Source of the DNA: Areca catechu
Taxonomy: Eukaryota; Streptophyta; Magnoliopsida; Arecales; Arecaceae
Direction of reading: 5' to 3'
Length of the DNA: 64,000 bases
Assembly (NCBI GenBank): GCA_021397845.1
Contig: CM038050.1
Coordinates: 144,397,980 to 144,461,979 of the forward strand
Made by a program: the position numbers and the translations under genes. The notes under the pieces were generated by a model. It was not told the DNA's origin. It made no database searches and saw only the letters and a program-made list of their open reading frames with translations. Of this stretch, positions 1 through 11,153 are shown in pieces (position 1 is the stretch's first letter; each line of letters starts with the position of its first letter).

Positions 1-973
1 GAACTAGGGTTTGGTTGGCCTAGGTATGATGAGCTAGGATTTGGCCTAGAACTAAGGGCATTAGACCAAATGGGCTCAGGTCGACTAGCTATGGGTGTTG
101 TTTGGAATCTCTTATAATTTTTGGCTATCTGGTAGGCTTGATGAGAACATCGACTCCCCTTAAATATAGTTCTCTCTTGATGTCTTCACGAAGTCCAGCC
201 CTAAACCTAGATAGGGTCACTAATTCGGGTTGTCTAGGCAACACCTTATGGCACACTCATCAAACATGGCTATGTATTCAGATACATACCTACTTCTTTG
301 ACTTAATCATTGCCATTGGTCTAGGATCCTCTATTGGTAGGATGGGGAACATATTTCTCCTTAAGCTTCAGCTTCATGGTCATCCAGGTATCTATGGGGG
401 CTTCATTTTTTTGTATGATTAGGTGCTTTACGTTTTCCTAGTGTAACCTAGCTTGGCTGGTTAACCTTAGTTTAGCAAATTTACACCTCTCCTCACTCAA
501 CTCATACCATTCAAAATATTGCTCCATGCCTCCTTCCCAATCTATGTAGGTCATGGGATCTAGGGTGCCATCGAAGGTGGGTGCATCTATCCTCATGCTC
601 CTCATAATTCTTTCATCCTGGTCCTAGAGTTCATAATTGGGCCTCCTAGGGTTGTGCTCTTGGAATAGGTCCTGGAATTGGGCTCTCTTAGGGTTGGGCT
701 CCAAAAATGGGTCATGGGGTTGGGCTCTCCTAGGGTTAGCTAGCGTGGGAAGAGGTGACTCAGGCTCGGGTTAGTGTTAAACTCTTGGGTTCTTTCTACA
801 TTTCCTAATTGATCTTCTATTCGGTCAAACCTTTTATTCATTTGGGTATGGGATTGGGTCAGCTAGGCAAGCTAATCAGTAATGGCCCTTAGTTGGGCAC
901 CCAGTTCAGGGTCCATGGTTGGGCTAGGTAAGAGTATAAACTAGTTGTACTAGACTCCTGACCTAGTGGTCAT
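1..973 (-). pseudogene. Ty3/gypsy gag remnant, cut by window edge
   Basis: Translated on the minus strand, a gag protein begins at 973 (reads MTTRSGV) with a second in-frame Met at 916 (MDPELGAQLRAITD). Around 600-480 it reads DERIMRSMRIDAPTFDG and then YIDWEGGMEQYFEW, the hallmark of plant Ty3/gypsy gag (capsid-like domain). Gag coats the RNA genome in the cytoplasmic particle. Stops interrupt it repeatedly, so it is dead. The same start and core occur in the plus-strand element at 23041-23516, so the two are one family. Its pol would lie off the left edge. The family is recognised with confidence; the exact lineage is not. Confidence 0.8.
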
Positions 974-1098
974 GCAATCAATCAATCAAGGGATTATGAT
1001 GCAGTCAAGCACACAAGGGTTAGCTCATTCTATGGTTTGCTAGACCTAGAGCCAAAATCAGGTGTGTTAACTTAACTTACACCCAACTCAACACTTAG
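974..1098 (-). other. gypsy leader, piece next to gag
   Basis: Untranslated leader between gag and the insertion of Copia-1. It resumes at 11154, on the other side of that insertion. The last five bases (1094-1098, CTTAG) are one copy of the target duplication. Confidence 0.7.
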
Positions 1099-3534
1099 TG
1101 TAAGGGTTTTGGTGACCAGGGCGGAAGCGTGGATTTCAAAAATTTATTATGAAACCACTACCAAAATCTTAACACAAGACCTCCTTACTAGAATTAAAAC
1201 ATACAAACAAGCATATATAATATAAACTAGAGTTTAGGCACCAACCTGAACCGCTAGTATCCAATCCGATGAAGAAAACCCTAATTCAGCCTTCTTCTCC
1301 ACCAGGCGCCAAACATTCACCCTCCAACGATGATCCACACGAAACTCGGACCAAGGAAGAACTCCTTCAAGTTGCGTGGATAAGTGGAACTCTTTCAACA
1401 GCCTTTGGTCTATTGACCACTGTAGGATACCCTGTCCTACTATAGGGTACTAAAGACACTCTCCTAAACTACTCTTGGTTTAGGACAACCCTCTTCTAGG
1501 AGCTTATGTCCTAAAACAAAGCCTTGTCATAGTAGAAAAGACCTTGTCTTAACAAGACAAGTCTTGTCTTAAAGAAAGAAGGAGGGAGAGAGAGACACTC
1601 AGAATAATACTTCGGTGGAATTCTTATATCAGACTCATTTCACCACACCCTATTTATAGATACAAGAGGGGCGTGTGATATGTCCTCCCATCAACTTATC
1701 AGATATGATTTTTCAACATCGAAGAGAAGTTATCTGGCTTGAAAAATCATATCTAATAAGCCCATTCATGAACCGAATGCCTTATTCATATCCCTTCTTT
1801 TATCTAGATGAATTCTCACTTGCCACATGTCAATTACCGGTCCCTAAGAAGCCAAGAGGTGCCTTTCAATCTCCAAAGATCGGAGATTATGAAGAGTCCT
1901 GATAGTAGAAGGACTCTCCATCAGAACCACGCGCCACATGAAGAGTTGCGACTCTTCATGCACCAGGCGCGCCATCCTTCTTCCATGCAAATTTCAAAGA
2001 ATGTTGATCAATCAAAACAAAGGTAATATGGGTGTCATTGGAAAGAGCATAAAATTTTCTTTCTAACCATATAAATTATATTCAAATCAGAGATCTATAG
2101 CTCATTCTGTGCCCTTTTGAAGTTAAGGTATCATTTAGGTACCAAGTGTCCCATGCCATTGGTAATCATCATGTATGGCACCTAAAATGCCATTAAATCC
2201 AAATTAAAATCAGATTTCACTCTGATTAGGCTAGCCCCACTTAGGATTCAACCTAATTTAGGTTTTTCATAATTAGGTTAGCCCAATTAGCAAGCAACCG
2301 AACCCAATCCAATTGGGTTAGGAATTTGGTTAGCCTGCATATGCTAGTATGTAATCTGGCTAACCAATTAGGATCCTATGACCCTAATTAAATCATGAAT
2401 GACTTCCTTGGCTAAGTCTCTATTGTGTGTGACCCATTGGGTTCCACATCTAGCCAGTAGTAGGTTTAGGTTTGAGTCGATTCGATCCGATCGAACCCGA
2501 TTGACCTAATTAGGTCAAATTGGCTCACCTAATTATCCAATTCGAATCACACATCGAATTGACTCATGAAACCAAATCAATTGGTTCATGAAGACCTACA
2601 AGTCAAGATTGACATCTAGCAACGTGTCATGCCTACTCGGAAGATGAGAAATTTTGGTGGATTTACCAAAATACCCTTCAGTGGTGAGTTACCGGGCAAT
2701 TCAGTCCTTCTATCTACTTGCACCCTGAATATGACTAGGGATATGGATACTTGTCAAATCCAATTTCATATTCATTCCTTGCTCAATCTGATAATGATAA
2801 TTCATTAAGGAACCATTAGAAACTATTTCTAATGTTCATATTTTGATCAAAGATTTGCCGAATCTTCATTTGGTTGAAATCATCTGGTTGCGCTTCCCTC
2901 TTACTAGTGTTGATCGATTCCTTTTTGACCTACTCACAACCTCCATATGCAATCCACCATACCTTGTATCACCCCATGCATGACTTAGTATCATGATTGA
3001 GTGTGAACCAAAGTATGGACTCATGCATACAAGGTACCATGGCTATCTCAGGTCAAAGGACCACATGCACTACTCCCACTATGAGAACTATCTATTGACA
3101 AACAAATAAGGTTCCATTAGATGTTCTCAAGCTGGATCCATTCAGTGAACTCATTCTCTAATGAGCACCCATATGCTAGTATTAGTGTCAAACACAAGTG
3201 ACTTTGAGATCAGTCACCCTCTTCACCAAGCATACATAGGATGTGCTGGTCTTACCGGAAACATTGATCCCCTACTCAATATCCCATCGACCAGGAATAT
3301 TCTAGATTAGGTTTTAAGGCTTTAGTTCTCACTGGTATGATCTCATCATAACCCTAGAACCATAGACCTAATCTATGGGATTCATCATATCTTAATAAAA
3401 TTAATAAGACATAGCATATGATGGAAATAAAATACCTTTATTAATTGATAATGTCAATACACTAGTTTTGGATATAAAAGAAAATCCCATCGAAATACAA
3501 CATTTCAATTAGCCTTTAGGGCATAATCCTTTCA
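1099..3534 (-). repeat. 3' LTR of Copia-1
   Basis: LTR of 2436 bp, near-identical in layout to 8640-11153 and to the solo LTR at 31775-34230. It is flanked on its inner side by a purine-rich tract (minus strand of 3535-3548). It contains the CATGAAGAGT/ACTCTTCATG hairpin at 1937-1960. It has a single copy of the short repeat that is present in five copies in the 5' LTR. Confidence 0.95.
1937..1960. repeat. LTR hairpin, 10-bp arms
   Basis: Perfect inverted repeat CATGAAGAGT (1937-1946) and ACTCTTCATG (1951-1960) around a 4-base loop, in the LTR promoter-proximal region. The same hairpin sits at 9569-9592 and 33354-33377, and a different hairpin occupies the matching place in Copia-D. Confidence 0.85.
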
Positions 3535-3548
3535 ATTTCCCACTTGCA
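3535..3548 (-). promoter_or_regulatory. Polypurine tract of Copia-1
   Basis: On the minus strand a purine-rich stretch containing AAGTGGGAAAT directly precedes the 3' LTR. It is the expected primer for plus-strand DNA synthesis and matches the tract before the 3' LTR of Copia-D (GTGGGAGAT). Confidence 0.8.
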
Positions 3549-4100
3549 CTAAAGCCAATCACCTTTAAATTTCAACCCCATACAATCGAGGTGGCGATCA
3601 AACTCCCGCTGTGGTAGAGCCTTAGTGAACGGGTCTGCTATGTTGTTCTTCGTTTCTACTCTTTTAATACAGACTTCTTGTCTTTCAACAATCTCTCGAA
3701 TGAGATGGAAGCGTCTTAGAATGTGCTTTAATTTGTGATGAGCTCTAGGTTCCTTAGCTTGAGCGATGGCTCTAGTATTATCACAGTAAAGTGCTACTGG
3801 ACATTCAATCTCCGGAACAATGCCCAACTCTGAGATGAACTTCTTCATCCAGACAGCTTCCTTAGCAGCTTCACTAACAGCAATGTATTCTGCCTCAGTT
3901 GTTGAGTCAGCTACAGTCTGCTGTTTAGAACTCTTCCAGCTTATAGCTCCTCCATTTAGGATAAAACACATATCCTAAAATAGATTTGCTATCATCTGGA
4001 TCTGATTGAAAACTAGAATCTGAATAAGTTTCCAGTTTAAGATCAAATCCTCCATATATCAAAAAAATATCCTTAGTCCTTCTCAAGTATCTAAGAATAT
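3549..4100 (-). pseudogene. Copia-1 RNase H domain
   Basis: C-terminal part of the copia polyprotein. It removes RNA from the RNA:DNA hybrid during reverse transcription. Diagnostic stretches are TYSDSSFQSDPDDSKS (about 4000-4045), QQTVADSTTEAEYIAVSEAAKEAVW and YCDNTRAIAQAKEPRAHHKLKH, with DPFTKALPQ near the end. Asp of SDSSF, Glu of TEAEY and Asp of YCDNT, the usual acidic residues, are present. There is a frameshift around 3960 between the two reading frames. It ends at 3549, just before the polypurine tract. Copia-D carries a close homologue at 57264-57790. Confidence 0.9.
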
Positions 4101-5110
4101 TTTTCACAGCCTTCCAGTGATCCTCTCCTGGATCAGCTTGAAATCTGCTGGCTATACCTAAGGCATATGCCACATCAGTCCTGGTACATAACATAGCATA
4201 CATTATAGACCTTACAAGCGAAGCATAAGGTATAGAACTCATTCTATTTCTTTCTTCAGGTGTCTTAGGAGACATCTTCTTAGAAAGAAGTATGCCATGA
4301 CCAATGGGTAAGTAACCACTTTTACTTCCCTCTATGCTAAATATCTTTAGCACTTGGTCAATGTACCTAGACTAGGATTAGCCTAGCATCCTCCTAGATC
4401 TATCTCTATAGATCTTGATACCCAGTATATAGGATGCTTCTCCCAAGTCTTTCATGGAAAATTGTTTAGATAACCATACTTTGACTGATTGTAATATTGG
4501 GATATCATTCCCAATGAGGAGTATGTCATCCACATACAGAACCAAGAAAACTATGACACTCCCACTAGTCTTCTTGTGCACACAAGGTTCATCCTCATTT
4601 TTGATAAAGTCAAACTCTTTGACCGTCTTATCAAATCAGATGTTCCAACTCCTGGATGGTTGCTTTAATTCATAAATGGATTTTTTTTTGATATATACAT
4701 GATTAGGTTTAGTCTCAAAGACAAAACCTTCTGGATGTGACATATAGACCTCTTCCTTAAGGAAACCATTAAGGAATGCGGTTTTCGCATCCATCTGCCA
4801 GATTTCATAATCATGATATGCTGCTATGCAAGCATGATCCAAATAGATTTGAGCATGGCAACAGGAGAAAATGTTTCATCATAATCTATTCCCTGTTTTT
4901 GTCTGAAACCCTTAGCCACTAATCTGGCTTTATAAGTTTTGACTTGGCCATCTGCCCTAATCTTTTTCTTATAGACCCTTTTGCATCGAATAGGGTTAAC
5001 ACCCTCTGGTGCATCAACCAAAGTCTACACTTGGTTGACATACGTGGAGTCCATTTCGGATCTCATGGCTTCCAGCCATCTGTCTGAGTCCCTACTCATG
5101 ACAGCATCTG
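4101..5110 (-). pseudogene. Copia-1 reverse transcriptase
   Basis: RNA-dependent DNA polymerase remnant. In order it shows RVYKKKIRADGQVKTYKARLVAKGF (starting near 4990), the YDETFSPVAM block, YEIWQMDAKTAFLNGFLKEEVYM, and the catalytic LYVDD box at 4525-4536, followed by KDLGEASYILGIKIYRDRS and the RNase H connection. The YVDD aspartates are intact. Several frame changes and stops (for example near 4380, 4640, 4830) divide it, so no functional enzyme is expected. The family is certain because the same blocks appear collinearly in Copia-D. Confidence 0.9.
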
Positions 5111-5371
5111 TATAGGTTAGAGGCTCATCATTTTCAATGATCCGGCTTCATTATTTTCAATAATGAACCCATACCTCTCAGGTGCATGACGCACCCTATC
5201 AGACCTACGGATGGGAGTGTTGTGTTCTGGTTCTATACTAACTATGTTATCATTTGGTTGAGATGTATCTATTTGTTGAACTTCTTCAAGTTCAATATTT
5301 CTCCCATTGCCCTTTTGAAGGATGAACTCTTTCTCCAGAAAAGTGGCATGCCTAATGACAAAAACTTTTTG

Positions 5372-6323
5372 TTAAGTAGGATGGTAGAATAGATATCCTA
5401 TACTATCTTTAGCATATCCTACAAAAAGACACTTATCTGCTCTAGCATCCAGCTTATGTCCAAAATTTCTTTTGACATAGGCTGGATATCCCCATATCTT
5501 AAGATACTTAAGATTAGGTTTCTTATCCCTCCATATCTCATATGGAGTGCTAGAGACAGATTTAGATGGTACTCTATTTAAGATATTAGTCATGGTTTCC
5601 AAGGTATATCCCCAGAAGGAAAAAGGTAACTCTATGAAGCACATCGTAGATCGTACCATATCTAATAAGGTACGATTCCTCCTTTTAGCAACACCATTTA
5701 ATTGTGGTATGTGAGGAGGGGTCCATTCAGAGATAATCCCCTTTTCTTTAAGGTGATCGAGAAACTCGGTGGATAAGTATTCACCTCCTCGATCTGATCA
5801 AAGGATTTTAATACTTTTCCCGTTTGTTTCTCTATCATACTTTGATACTCTAAAAATTTATCAAAGGTTTCGGACTTATGTTTCATAAGATGCACAAATC
5901 CGTACCTTGAAAAATCATCGGTAAATATGATGAAATAAGAGTATCCACCCTTGGCCCGAGTTGTCATAGGCCCACATACATCTGTATGTATGAGTCCTAA
6001 TAACTCAGTTGTCCTTTCTCTATATCCACTAAATGGAGTCTTGGCCATTTTACCCATGAGACATGATTCACAAGTTCCTAATGATTCATAATTACAAGGA
6101 TTAAGGAAATTTTCCTTGTATAACTTCTAATCCTAGTCTCACTAATATGTCCAAGCCAACAGTACCAGAGTAAAGTATTGTTTACATCATCTCTCTTTCG
6201 TTTGTTACTTACATGAAGTATATTGTCATTAGTGGATAGAGTTAAAAGACTATTGCAAAATACGCCACAACATATAATTTCATTAAAAAAGCTGATTGAG
6301 CAACCATTGCTCATCACATTCAT
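5372..6323 (-). pseudogene. Copia-1 integrase
   Basis: Integrase remnant that would insert the cDNA into nuclear DNA. The zinc-binding region appears as WYCWLGHISETRIR (about 6160). The core starts with LGLIHTDVCGPMTTRAKGGYSYFIIFTDDFSRYGF (near 6000-5900). The C-terminal part reads FWGYTLETMTNILNRVPSKSVSSTPYEIW and then YLKIWGYPAYVKR. The second catalytic aspartate region near 5800 is disrupted by a frameshift. It lies between protease and reverse transcriptase, the copia order. Confidence 0.9.
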
Positions 6324-6500
6324 AGTATAACCTTGTCTAAGTAACAGGGTACAGATTTGATATTTCTAATGACCTTAGGCATATAGTAACAATCTCTCAG
6401 CTCTAAAATCTTCCCTAAAGGTAACTTCAAATATAAGTCCCTATGGTCTCTGCTTGGATGGAATCACCTCTAGCACCGTAGAGCTCGAAGTCTCCTTCCT

Positions 6501-7443
6501 TCAATACACTAAGCCTCGGAGCCCCTGCAATGATTTGCAGATATTATGACCACAGGCGGTATCCAATACCCAAGTATTTGAAATGGAAGAATCCAATGAC
6601 AAAATAGTATGAACTTCTTTCATACCTTTTGGTGTATCCGGTGCACCAGGCTTCACACCTGCAAGGTAAGCCTTGCAGTTCCTCTTCCAATGACCCGGTT
6701 TGCCACAGTGAAAGCAGGTCATCTGCTCGGAGGCCTTCTTTCCTTTCTTCTTCTTGATGCCCCTTTTTGGGTTCAATCTCCTCTTGGAACCCTTTCTACC
6801 TGACTTCTTCTTGTTGATCCCATCCACAAGAAGAAGTGGAGCCTTATTTTTCTTTAAATGGCTCTTTGATGTTTTTAACATATTTAACAGCTAGGCAAGG
6901 AAGTGTTAAGTTTATTCATACGATAATTAAGAACAAATTGTGAAAATGACTCCAGGAGTGACTGCAGGATCAAATTCTGATTCAACTCCCCATCCATAAC
7001 AAAACCCAATGTCCTAATCGAGTGATCAGGTCAATAACCATCAGTACGTGGTCTTGTACGGATGTACCTTCTATCATTCTTGCATTGAACAACTACTTAG
7101 ATATCTCATATCTAGCAGTTCGACTATGTTCTCCATATAGCTCTTTTAGATTGAGCAGTATGGAGTTAGTGTCCATGCTATCATGTTGCCTTTGCAACTC
7201 ATTGGTCATAGAGGCAAGCATGATACATTTGACAGTGAGTGAGTCATTTTGCCACATCTTGTATGTGATCTTTTCCTCTTGCGACGCATCTTCCCCTAAA
7301 AGTTCCAAGGTAGGGGTATCAAGAATGTAAGAAAGTTTTTCCTGGCTGAGTACTATCTTTAGGTTTCTCAACCAGTCAACATAGTTCGGTCCAGTCAATT
7401 TATTGGCATCAAGTATACTACGGAGTGAGAGTGAAGTGGCCAT
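6501..7443 (-). pseudogene. Copia-1 gag and protease start
   Basis: Gag starts at 7443 with MATSLSLRSILDANKLTG and continues PNYVDWLRNLKIVLSQEK, the classical copia capsid start. The chosen ATG is shared with Copia-D at 53956. A CCHC zinc knuckle, CFHCGKPGHWKRNC, is intact at 6675-6716 and would bind the element RNA. After it comes NTWVLDTACGHNIC; the aspartate at 6561-6563 is the protease active-site residue, with DTA in place of the usual DTG. A frameshift and stops lie between 7093 and 6881. Compared with Copia-D, this gag keeps a segment of about 22 residues that Copia-D lacks. Confidence 0.9.
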
Positions 7444-7619
7444 TTAATCTATATTAACAAAGAACATAACATAAGCAAACAACCAATGTTGACAAAACAT
7501 AATTAAATTATGACTTTAACTTAATTATGTCTCCCACTATTTTATCAAGCATCATAACCCTCTATATGATGATCGAGAAATCCTAATTGGTTTTCTTAGT
7601 GGGGTTGAGATCCTAATTC

Positions 7620-7660
7620 CTTATAAAAGACTTGTGTGTACACAACAAATCTTTTATAAG
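7620..7660 (-). repeat. Leader hairpin 4 of Copia-1
   Basis: CTTATAAAAGA (7620-7630) pairs perfectly with TCTTTTATAAG (7650-7660) around a 19-base loop. In Copia-D the equivalent stem reads CTTATAGAAGAT with ATCTTCTATAAG: one A:T pair became G:C with both sides changed. Confidence 0.85.
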
Positions 7661-7721
7661 TTCAAAGGTAGGAAAACTCTTTCCAATTGTATCTCATACA
7701 ATTCTAAACAAAACCTGGCCT

Positions 7722-7771
7722 CTAAAATATTAATAGCCTTGTGTGTGCATAACAAACTATAATATTTTTAG
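7722..7771 (-). repeat. Leader hairpin 3 of Copia-1
   Basis: CTAAAATATTAATAG (7722-7736) and CTATAATATTTTTAG (7757-7771) are complementary over about 13 of 15 positions if one-base bulges are allowed. Loop carries the shared ACAAG and TTTGTT ends on the element strand. Confidence 0.75.
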
Positions 7772-7800
7772 TTAAGTAAGACCCTTCATTCCTTTATAGT

Positions 7801-7857
7801 CATGATTGTAATAATAATATTCTTGTGTGTTGTAACAAAGTATTATATTAAATCATG
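7801..7857 (-). repeat. Leader hairpin 2 of Copia-1
   Basis: CATGATTGTAATAATAATAT (7801-7820) faces TATTATATTAAATCATG (7841-7857). The outer CATGATT/AATCATG pairing is perfect and the inner A/T-rich part pairs with bulges. Confidence 0.7.
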
Positions 7858-7890
7858 CCATAAGCATCAAATGCACCAGGCCAAAATTGT

Positions 7891-7949
7891 GTTAGTTACC
7901 ATAATAGGCCTTATGTGTACACACACAACAAACCTAATACGGATCATAA
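7891..7949 (-). repeat. Leader hairpin 1 of Copia-1
   Basis: Arms within 7891-7908 and 7932-7949 pair imperfectly (inner CCATAATAGG with CCTAATACGG, about 8 of 10). It is the weakest of the four and is accepted mainly because its loop matches the others. Confidence 0.55.
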
Positions 7950-8625
7950 CATAATAATGACCTAGCATAAAGGAAGGCCTAATGTAGTGAATATTACACT
8001 AAGCATATCAATCAAGAATTAAGTTAATCTTATCGGCCAAGTAAGTGGGAGAGTAGTGGGAGTCCCCCGGTTGCTTTCCTAGACACCAATAAAAATTGGC
8101 CAGGTCAGCCAAACCAATTAAAAACCACATCCTCTTTACCGATCATGATCCACTTTTCCTAGACACCGAATGATCAACTAATCATCTTGATTATTTTGCT
8201 TTTGGTATATGACACTACAACTTAATATAATTTTAATAGAGGGCATTCAAACAGAAGCATATTCTAATATTACCATTCATCAACCATGCATCATATATCA
8301 TTTTATAATGTGCCAAGTGTGTCATCATACTAGGACAACCATCTACCACATAATGGATCTAGAATTATGCCAGGGCAACCTTATTTCAGTATGATGACTA
8401 GAAAGCTAAACATATTTCTATATCGATTGAGGTTTAAGTGAAAACCCTAACCGGTGAAATACATATATGCATAAACATATCAATCATATGTAACTTTAAA
8501 CTTTTATAGAGTCCTATAAAATTGGAAAACTTCAAATTTTGTAGAGTCTTACCAAAATGGGTAACCTCAAGAGTCCTACAAAATTGGGCAACTTCAAATT
8601 TTATATGATTTAGCCCTAATAAGGT

Positions 8626-8638
8626 GGCTCTGATACCA
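8626..8638 (-). promoter_or_regulatory. Primer-binding site of Copia-1
   Basis: On the minus strand TGGTATCAGAGCC lies one base inside the 5' LTR. It is the standard plant copia site for the 3' end of initiator methionine tRNA, where minus-strand synthesis starts. Confidence 0.95.
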
Positions 8639-8639
8639 C

Positions 8640-11153
8640 TGTAAGGGTTTTGGTGACCACGGTGGAAGCGTGGATTTCAAAAATTTATTATGAAACCACT
8701 ACCAAACCATTAACCCAAGACCTCCTTACTAGGAATTAAAACATACAAACATACATATAATATAAACTAGAGTTTAGGCACCAACCTGAACCACTAGTAT
8801 CCAATCCAATGAAGAAAACCCTGATCCAGCCTTCTTCTCCACTAGGCGCCCAAACGTTCACCCTCCCACGGTGATCCACACGAAACTCGGACCAAGGAAG
8901 AACAACTCCTTCTTCATGTTGCTTGGATAAGTGGAACTCTTTCGGCAGCCTTTGGTCTATTGACCACTGTAGGACACCCTGTCCTACAGTAGGGCACCCT
9001 GTCCTACAGTAGGGCACCCTGTCCTACAGTAGGGCACCCTGTCCTACAGTAGGGCATCCTGTCCTACAGTAGGGCACTAAAGACACTCTCGTAAACCACT
9101 CTTGGTTTTAGGAAAACCCTCCTCAAGGATCCCTTAGGCTTATGTCCTAAAACAAATCCTTGTCCTAGTAGAAAGACACTGTCTTAACAAGATAAGTCTT
9201 GTCTTAAAGAAAGGAGGGAGAGAGAGACACACAGAATAATAATTCGGTGGAATTCTTATATCATACTCATTTCACCACCCCTTATTTATAGATACAAGAG
9301 GGGCATGTGATATGTCCTCCCATCAACTTATCAGATATGATTTTTCAAGACCGAAGAGAAGTTATCTAGCTTAAAAATCATATCTAATAAGCCTATTAAT
9401 GCACCGAAGGCCTTATTCACATCCCTTCGTTTATCTGGACGAATTCTCACTTGCCACATGTCAATTACCGGTCCCTAGGAAGCCAAGAGGTTCCTCTTCA
9501 ATCTCCAAACATCAGAGATTATGAAGAGTCTTGATAGCAGAAGGACTCTCCATCAGAACTGCGCACCACATGAAGAGTTGCGACTCTTCATGCACCACGC
9601 GCGCCATCCTTTTTCCATGCAAATTTTAAAGAATATTGACAAGTCAAAACATAGGAAATATTGGTGTCATTAGAAAGAGCATAAAATTTTCTTTCTGATC
9701 ATATAAATTATATTCAAATCAGAGATCTATAGCTCATTCTGTGCCCTTTTGAAGTTAAGATATCATTTAGGTACCAAGAGTCCCATGCCATTGGGACTCT
9801 TCATGTATGGCGCCTAAAATGCCCTTAAATCCAAATTAAAATCAGATTTAGCTTTGATTAGGCTAGCCCCACTTAGGACTTAACCTAATTTAGGTTTCCC
9901 GTAATTAGGTTAGCCCAATTAGCAAGCAACCAGACCTAATCCAATTGGGTTAGGAATTTTGTCAGCCCAATATCCGGCTAACCAATTAGGATCCTATGAC
10001 CCTAATTAAATCATGAATGACTTCCTTGGCAAAGTCTCTATTGTGTGTGACCCATTGGGTTTCACATCTAGCCAGCAGTAGGTTTAGGTTTGAGCTAATT
10101 CGATCCGATCAAACCCGATTGACCTAATTTGGTCAAATTGGCTCACCTAATTGTCCAATTCGAATCACACATCGAATTGACTCATGAATCCAAATCAATT
10201 GGTTCATGAGGACCTACAAGACAAGATTGACGTCTAGCAACATGTCATGCTTACTCGGAAGAAGAGGAATTTTGGTGGATTTACAAAAATACCTTTCAGT
10301 GCTGAGTTACCGGGCAATTCAGTCCTTCGATCTACTTGCACCCTGAATATGACTATGGATATGGATACTTGTCAAATCCAATTTCATATTCATTCCTTGC
10401 TCAATCTGATAATGATGATTCATTAATGAACCATTAGAAACTATTTCTAATGTTCATACTTTGATCAAAGATTTCTCGAATCTTCATTTGATTGAAATCA
10501 TCTGGATGCACCTCTCTCTTACTATGGTTGATCGATTCCTTTTTGACCTACTCACAACCTCCATATGCAATCCACCATACCCAGTATCACCCCATGCATG
10601 ACTCAGTGTCATGATTGAGTGTGAACCAAAGTATGGATTCATGCATACAAGGTACCATGGCAGTCTCAGGTCAAAGGACCACATGCACTACTCCCACTAT
10701 GAGAACTATCTATTGATAAATAGATAATGTTCCATTAGATGTTCTCAAGCTAGATCCATTCAGTGAACTCATTCTCTAATGAGCACCCACATCCTAGTAT
10801 TAGTGTCAAACAAAAGTAACTGTGAGATCAGTCATCCTCTTCACCAAGCATATATAGGATGTGCTGGTCTTACCGGAAACATTGATCCCCTACTCAATAT
10901 CCCATCGATCAGGAATATTCTAGATTAGGGTTTTAAGGCTTTAGGTCTCACTGGTATGATCTCATCATAACCCTAGAGCTATAGCCCTAATCTATAGGGT
11001 TCATCATATCTTAATAAAATTAATAAAACACAGCGTATGATGAAAATAAAATGCCTTTATTAATTGATAATGTCAATACACTGGTTTGTGATACAAAAGA
11101 AAATTCCATCGAAATACAACATTTTGATTGGCCTTTAGGGAATAATCTTTTCA
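8640..11153 (-). repeat. 5' LTR of Copia-1
   Basis: LTR of 2514 bp paired with 1099-3534. A TATAAATA box is on the minus strand at 9283-9290, and promoter, R and U5 follow toward lower coordinates. It contains a 20-bp tandem repeat (8981-9077) that accounts for nearly all of the 78-bp length difference from the 3' LTR, plus the LTR hairpin at 9569-9592. Ends at 11153; CTTAG follows. Confidence 0.95.
8981..9077. repeat. 20-bp tandem repeat, five copies
   Basis: The unit GTCCTACAGTAGGGCACCCT starts at 8981, 9001, 9021, 9041 and 9061, the last one partial and the fourth with one change. The partner LTR (near 1430-1450) and the solo LTR at 33880-33900 carry only one to two degenerate units, so this is a local expansion. 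Confidence 0.95.

Larger units (their letters stand above)
7444..8625 (-). other. Copia-1 leader with hairpin array
   Basis: Untranslated leader of about 1.2 kb with no coding signal. On the element strand it carries four stem-loops (7620-7660, 7722-7771, 7801-7857, 7891-7949) whose loops share TTTGTT at the start and ACAAG or a close variant at the end. The stems are different in sequence from each other. The corresponding region of Copia-D is 52901-53955. These structures might serve packaging, dimerisation or translation control, which is inference. Confidence 0.75.
1099..11153 (-). mobile_element. Copia-1: complete Ty1/copia retrotransposon
   Basis: A full-length element of 10,055 bp on the minus strand: 3' LTR 1099-3534, coding remnants 3549-7443, leader 7444-8625, primer-binding site 8626-8638, 5' LTR 8640-11153. 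LTRs begin TG and end CA. CTTAG is present at 1094-1098 and 11154-11158, a perfect 5-bp target duplication. The domain order is gag, protease, integrase, reverse transcriptase, RNase H, which defines Ty1/copia. The long LTRs and gag start resemble the Angela/BARE group, but that lineage call is a guess. Stops and frameshifts break the polyprotein. It interrupts the leader of a minus-strand gypsy element. Confidence 0.95.

Noticed and set aside
8626..8638. tRNA-like sequences at primer-binding sites
   Set aside because: These are only 12-18 bases complementary to tRNA 3' ends and are always next to LTRs; no cloverleaf can be formed, so they are not tRNA genes.
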